From Flavobacteriales bacterium UBA4585 (GTDB lineage: Bacteria > Bacteroidota > Bacteroidia > Flavobacteriales > Schleiferiaceae), in NCBI GenBank assembly GCA_949487015.1, contig CATAQZ010000084.1, positions 1 to 9,462 on the forward strand: a DNA stretch of 9,462 nucleotides, given 5' to 3'. The notes under the pieces were generated by a model. It saw only the letters and a program-made list of their open reading frames with translations. It ran no database searches and was not told the DNA's origin. The position numbers were made by a program, and so were the translations under genes. Position 1 is the stretch's first letter, and each line of letters starts with the position of its first letter. This document shows positions 7,055-9,462 of this stretch, in pieces.

Positions 7055-8122
7055 ATGACTTGTTCTTTGAGACTCTTAGTAATTACTTCATTATTCGCGC
7101 TGTCCTCATGTCGTCCTCAGACGCCGGAACCGGAACCTACGCCCGAACATTCACGGCCCTTAAGAGGAACAGATTTTAGCCAATTGCCTAAAATAGAGGC
7201 GGAAGGCTTTGTCTTTACGGATGCAGACGGCAACCAAAAAGATGCACTAGAAATTTTACACGAGGCTGGACTGAATATTGTTCGACTCAAGGTATGGAAC
7301 AATCCTACGGGTGACGGTTCTTTGCAAGAGCTTATTCCCTTCGTCTCGAGGCTTCGAGATTTAGAGCTACAAATCATGCTTACGTTTCACTACAGCGATA
7401 CTTGGGCCGATCCAGGTTCCCAAGACCTTCCAGACCAATGGGCGAATCTTGATTTTGATGTACTCTGTGACAGCGTAGAAGCAATGACCTTTAAGACGGT
7501 ACAAAAATTGGCCCCGGACTATGTGCAAATAGGCAATGAAATCAATCATGGCTTAATGCACCCGCACGGCCTTCGTGATGGAGATGGTGATTTTCAAAAA
7601 CTTTTACAAGCCGGTTGCGCAGGTGCAAAAGCAGCAGATAGCACCGTGATCACCATTCTGCATTATGCCGGTTATTCTAATGCGAAAAGTTTTTATCAGA
7701 CTGTTGACTCCGTAGATTACGATTGGATCGGCTTATCCTATTACCCTAAGTGGCACGGCACGGATGTAGCTGTTTTATCTGCTACCTGTTTCGAATTACA
7801 AGATACTTTTCACCGTCCTGTGGCATTGGTTGAGACTTCCTATCCTTTTACCTTGAATTGGAACGATTGGACCAACAATCACATTGGAGACACGAGTCAA
7901 TTGCACCCAGATTATCCCGCCACAAAGGAAGGCCAGCGCGCTTTCATAGCGTCGCTTCGAGCACTAACAGATTCTCTGGGTACCGGTCTCGTTTATTGGG
8001 GTGGTGAATTGGTCGCCTACAAAGGTCCGCAGGCGCAAGATGGAAGTCCATACGAGAACCAAGCGTTGTTTGATTTTACTGGAAAAGCTGTCCCAGCCCT
8101 TTATGAGTTGGGGGCACATTAA
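7055..8122 (+). CDS. GH53 arabinogalactan endo-beta-1,4-galactanase, lipoprotein
   Basis: Glycoside hydrolase family 53 enzymes cut beta-1,4-galactan chains in type I arabinogalactan and pectin side chains with retention of configuration. The 355-residue protein starts with a lipoprotein signal ending FALSSC (Cys19), then a short acidic, Pro-rich linker (PEPEPTPEH), suggesting it is anchored in the envelope and perhaps surface-exposed. The TIM-barrel domain (about 36-350) carries family motifs in order: RGTDFSQLP, GLNIVRLKVWNNP, LTFHYSDTWADPGSQ, YVQIGNEINHG with the acid/base Glu162, DWIGLSYYPKWHG, and VALVETSYP with the nucleophile Glu260. Both catalytic residues are present and the length is normal. 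No SusC/SusD pair, beta-galactosidase or hybrid regulator lies nearby, so this is not a standard polysaccharide utilisation locus. The 3' end overlaps the next convergent gene by 4 bases (TTAA shared by both stops). Confidence 0.94.
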   Translation: MTCSLRLLVITSLFALSSCRPQTPEPEPTPEHSRPLRGTDFSQLPKIEAEGFVFTDADGNQKDALEILHEAGLNIVRLKVWNNPTGDGSLQELIPFVSRLRDLELQIMLTFHYSDTWADPGSQDLPDQWANLDFDVLCDSVEAMTFKTVQKLAPDYVQIGNEINHGLMHPHGLRDGDGDFQKLLQAGCAGAKAADSTVITILHYAGYSNAKSFYQTVDSVDYDWIGLSYYPKWHGTDVAVLSATCFELQDTFHRPVALVETSYPFTLNWNDWTNNHIGDTSQLHPDYPATKEGQRAFIASLRALTDSLGTGLVYWGGELVAYKGPQAQDGSPYENQALFDFTGKAVPALYELGAH

Positions 8123-8748
8123 AGCTTGAGACGTTCTCCACGAACCGTTTTTGTCTTGCTGTCCCGATTCGATTTTTCGTTTCCCATGGAACCACGAATG
8201 GCACTCCCTCCAGATGTTTCTCCTTTGCGGTAGCCTATCCGAAGGCTGTTCTGAAGATCCTTTAAAAACGTTCTCTTTTCTTCGGGAATCAGAAAAGTAA
8301 GATTCATTTCAGGAAGTTGATGGATGATAACCTGTTCGATCGCTCCCATGCGCTGCAGACTAATGTCATTATCTTCATAGCCCAAATCCCCCGCAGTAAA
8401 GATGAAATGGAACTCTAGCTCGTGCGGTGCATAACTGAATTTTTCCTGGCTTACAACTACACCTGTCCCATTTTCACCCTGAAACGTCAACGTCGTATGC
8501 TCGCTCGTCTTATAAAACGTACTTCCCTGGTGCTTCACAATAAAGGTAAAATGAAAACGCTCTTGCATGTTTTCTAAACCGTACTGTGCATCTAAAATCA
8601 CCGTCGTATCGCCCCTATGGGCCAATTCAAAGGGCAAGACTCGCGCAATCTGATTTCCACGCGCATCCCAATCGAAAACCACCTGCATATTCTGACCAAA
8701 ACATCCTAAACCGGTAAGGCACAAGAATACTACAACTACTTTTCTCAT
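8119..8748 (-). CDS. Secreted protein of unknown function with basic C-terminal tail
   Basis: I do not recognise this 209-residue protein. Residues 1-19 (MRKVVVVFLCLTGLGCFGQ) form a signal peptide of the kind that ends in GQ in Bacteroidota; the Cys at 16 does not sit in a good lipobox. Residues 20-155 look beta-rich, with alternating strands such as RFHFTFIVKH, TTLTFQGENGTGVVVS and HELEFHFIFTAG, which fits a periplasmic or secreted beta-sandwich. Residues 171-209 are different: rich in Gly, Ser, Lys and Arg, hydrophilic and probably disordered, ending VRGERLKL. There is no type IX sorting domain and no catalytic motif that I can name. The gene is divergent from the DUF1801 gene (40 bases between starts) and meets the GH53 gene tail to tail with a 4-base overlap. 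Confidence 0.75.
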   Translation of the reverse strand: MRKVVVVFLCLTGLGCFGQNMQVVFDWDARGNQIARVLPFELAHRGDTTVILDAQYGLENMQERFHFTFIVKHQGSTFYKTSEHTTLTFQGENGTGVVVSQEKFSYAPHELEFHFIFTAGDLGYEDNDISLQRMGAIEQVIIHQLPEMNLTFLIPEEKRTFLKDLQNSLRIGYRKGETSGGSAIRGSMGNEKSNRDSKTKTVRGERLKL

Positions 8749-8788
8749 TTAAAGCTATCTTTAACTACCTTTTAAAATTACACTTTCT

Positions 8789-9244
8789 ATGACTATCAAA
8801 GCCACCACTGTCGCTGAATATATTGATCAAATCCCAGAAGACCGCAAAGTAGTATTTGAGAAATTATTATCCATCTTAAGAACACATCTGCCTGAAGGAT
8901 TTGAAGAATGCCTGAGCTATGGAATGCCTGCTTTCTCTGTTCCTCATAGTCTGTATCCTTCCGGATATCATGTGTCTCCGCAGGTCGCGCTCCCCTTCAT
9001 TAGCATCGCTTCACAAAAAAACTTTATCGCTTTTTATCACATGGGTTTGTATGCAACGCCTGAACTCATATCGTGGTGGCAAGAAGAATACCCCAAGCAT
9101 TCAAAAAGAAAATTGGATATGGGAAAAAGCTGTGTGCGTTTCAAGAAGATGGACGATATCCCGTTTCAACTTATTGAAGAATTGGCTAAGAAAATAACAC
9201 CAGAGCAATGGATAGCGACCTACGAAAAGCAACTAAAGAAATAG
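8789..9244 (+). CDS. DUF1801 domain protein (YdhG-like, frataxin-like fold)
   Basis: A 151-residue cytoplasmic protein. It shows the DUF1801 pattern: TVAEYIDQIPEDRK at the N-terminus, ECLSYGMPAF at 40-49, ISIASQKNFIAFYHMGLY at 71-88, LDMGKSCVRFKKMDDIP at 109-125, and a final amphipathic helix with EQWIATYEKQLKK. Family members adopt a frataxin-like fold, and the Bacillus YdhG protein has been linked to iron delivery. Whether this one binds iron cannot be told from sequence. Length is normal and the ATG at 8789 gives the usual N-terminus. The next gene starts 33 bases downstream on the same strand and may be co-transcribed. Confidence 0.87.
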   Translation: MTIKATTVAEYIDQIPEDRKVVFEKLLSILRTHLPEGFEECLSYGMPAFSVPHSLYPSGYHVSPQVALPFISIASQKNFIAFYHMGLYATPELISWWQEEYPKHSKRKLDMGKSCVRFKKMDDIPFQLIEELAKKITPEQWIATYEKQLKK

Positions 9245-9277
9245 GAATTCACTATTTTCGCCTTTCACTCCAAAGAA

Positions 9278-9462
9278 ATGACCGAAAACCAAACCAAATC
9301 GCCAGATAAATTCATCGATATCGATGGAGTAATTAAGGACAAAAATCCTTCACTCTACCAAATCATTCCTGGGTTTCTTATCCGTTACGTTAGCGAGCGA
9401 ATCGTAAGAGAACGCGTTTTGAACCAAATCATGGTAGAGCTAAAGGACTTGAATAATTTCGA
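9278..9462 (+). CDS. 1-acyl-sn-glycerol-3-phosphate acyltransferase-like protein (N-terminal part only)
   Basis: The frame from the ATG at 9278 stays open to the window edge (61 complete codons). After a short polar start (MTENQTKSPD) comes FIDIDGVIKDKNPSLYQIIP and then GFLIRYVSERIVRERVLN. This closely resembles the N-terminal helical region of Bacteroidota glycerol acyltransferases, which usually read FIDIxxVIxxKNP and PGFxIRY before the catalytic H-x4-D motif. That motif would lie beyond the window, so the enzymatic assignment rests on the N-terminus alone. The product would act at the inner membrane in phospholipid or aminolipid synthesis. TATTTTCG at 9253-9260 is a one-mismatch match to the -7 consensus but lacks a -33 partner. 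Confidence 0.68.
   Translation, partial: MTENQTKSPDKFIDIDGVIKDKNPSLYQIIPGFLIRYVSERIVRERVLNQIMVELKDLNNF

Noticed and set aside
6955..7179. 74-residue plus-strand frame spanning the Lacal_2735-like gene and the start of GH53
   Set aside because: It overlaps two better-supported genes and has no family features.
7117..7549. Two antisense frames (86 and 60 residues) across the GH53 gene
   Set aside because: They oppose a complete, motif-rich GH53 gene, and their products have no recognisable features.
8919..9197. 92-residue frame inside the DUF1801 gene
   Set aside because: It lies in another frame of a gene whose own product matches DUF1801 along its full length.
1..9462. CRISPR array, tRNA/rRNA, insertion sequence, prophage or defence system
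   Set aside because: Reading both strands showed no regularly spaced direct repeats, RNA gene landmarks, transposase or integrase motifs, or known defence domains. Genes are closely packed and look chromosomal.

Overview
The window looks like chromosomal DNA from a member of the Bacteroidota, most likely Flavobacteriales. Several family-level signs agree: a secreted protein with an Ig-like module and a jelly-roll module typical of type IX-secreted (T9SS) proteins, a 55-residue Lacal_2735-type protein, a Bacteroidota-style acyltransferase N-terminus, A-rich start regions without clear Shine-Dalgarno sequences, and a TTG-N20-TAnnTTTG promoter match. Base composition looks moderate by eye. Genus and species cannot be told from this window.

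Layout. 1-752 (-): N-terminal part of a large secreted surface/adhesin-like protein running off the left edge. 832-3042 (+): a TonB-dependent outer-membrane receptor of the FecA (ferric dicitrate) type, divergent from the first gene. 5662 down to 3026 (-): a tight three-gene operon of a SulP anion permease with a STAS domain, a small predicted outer-membrane beta-barrel (true start at 4068), and an OsmC/Ohr-like protein starting at GTG. 5753-6858 (+): an alpha/beta hydrolase overlapping a DUF3817 membrane protein. 6855-7022 (-): the 55-aa Lacal_2735-like protein. 7055-8122 (+): a GH53 endo-beta-1,4-galactanase lipoprotein. 8119-8748 (-): a secreted protein I do not recognise. 8789-9244 (+): a DUF1801 protein. 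9278-9462 (+): the N-terminus of a 1-acyl-glycerol-3-phosphate acyltransferase cut by the right edge.

The genes are very densely packed, and no stretch over 100 bases lacks a gene. All three tail-to-tail gene pairs overlap at their stop codons (by 17, 4 and 4 bases), leaving no room for an intergenic terminator. Head-to-head gaps are short (32 to 90 bases) and hold the promoters. The SulP/hydrolase gap holds a perfect short palindrome that may be an operator.

Most genes look like ordinary core or accessory housekeeping functions: envelope transport, oxidative protection, one polysaccharide-degrading enzyme and lipid synthesis. I found no CRISPR array, tRNA, rRNA, insertion sequence, phage gene or defence cassette. 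The grouping most open to a new interpretation is the SulP - beta-barrel - OsmC operon, where an inner-membrane anion transporter is made together with a small outer-membrane protein of unknown role.
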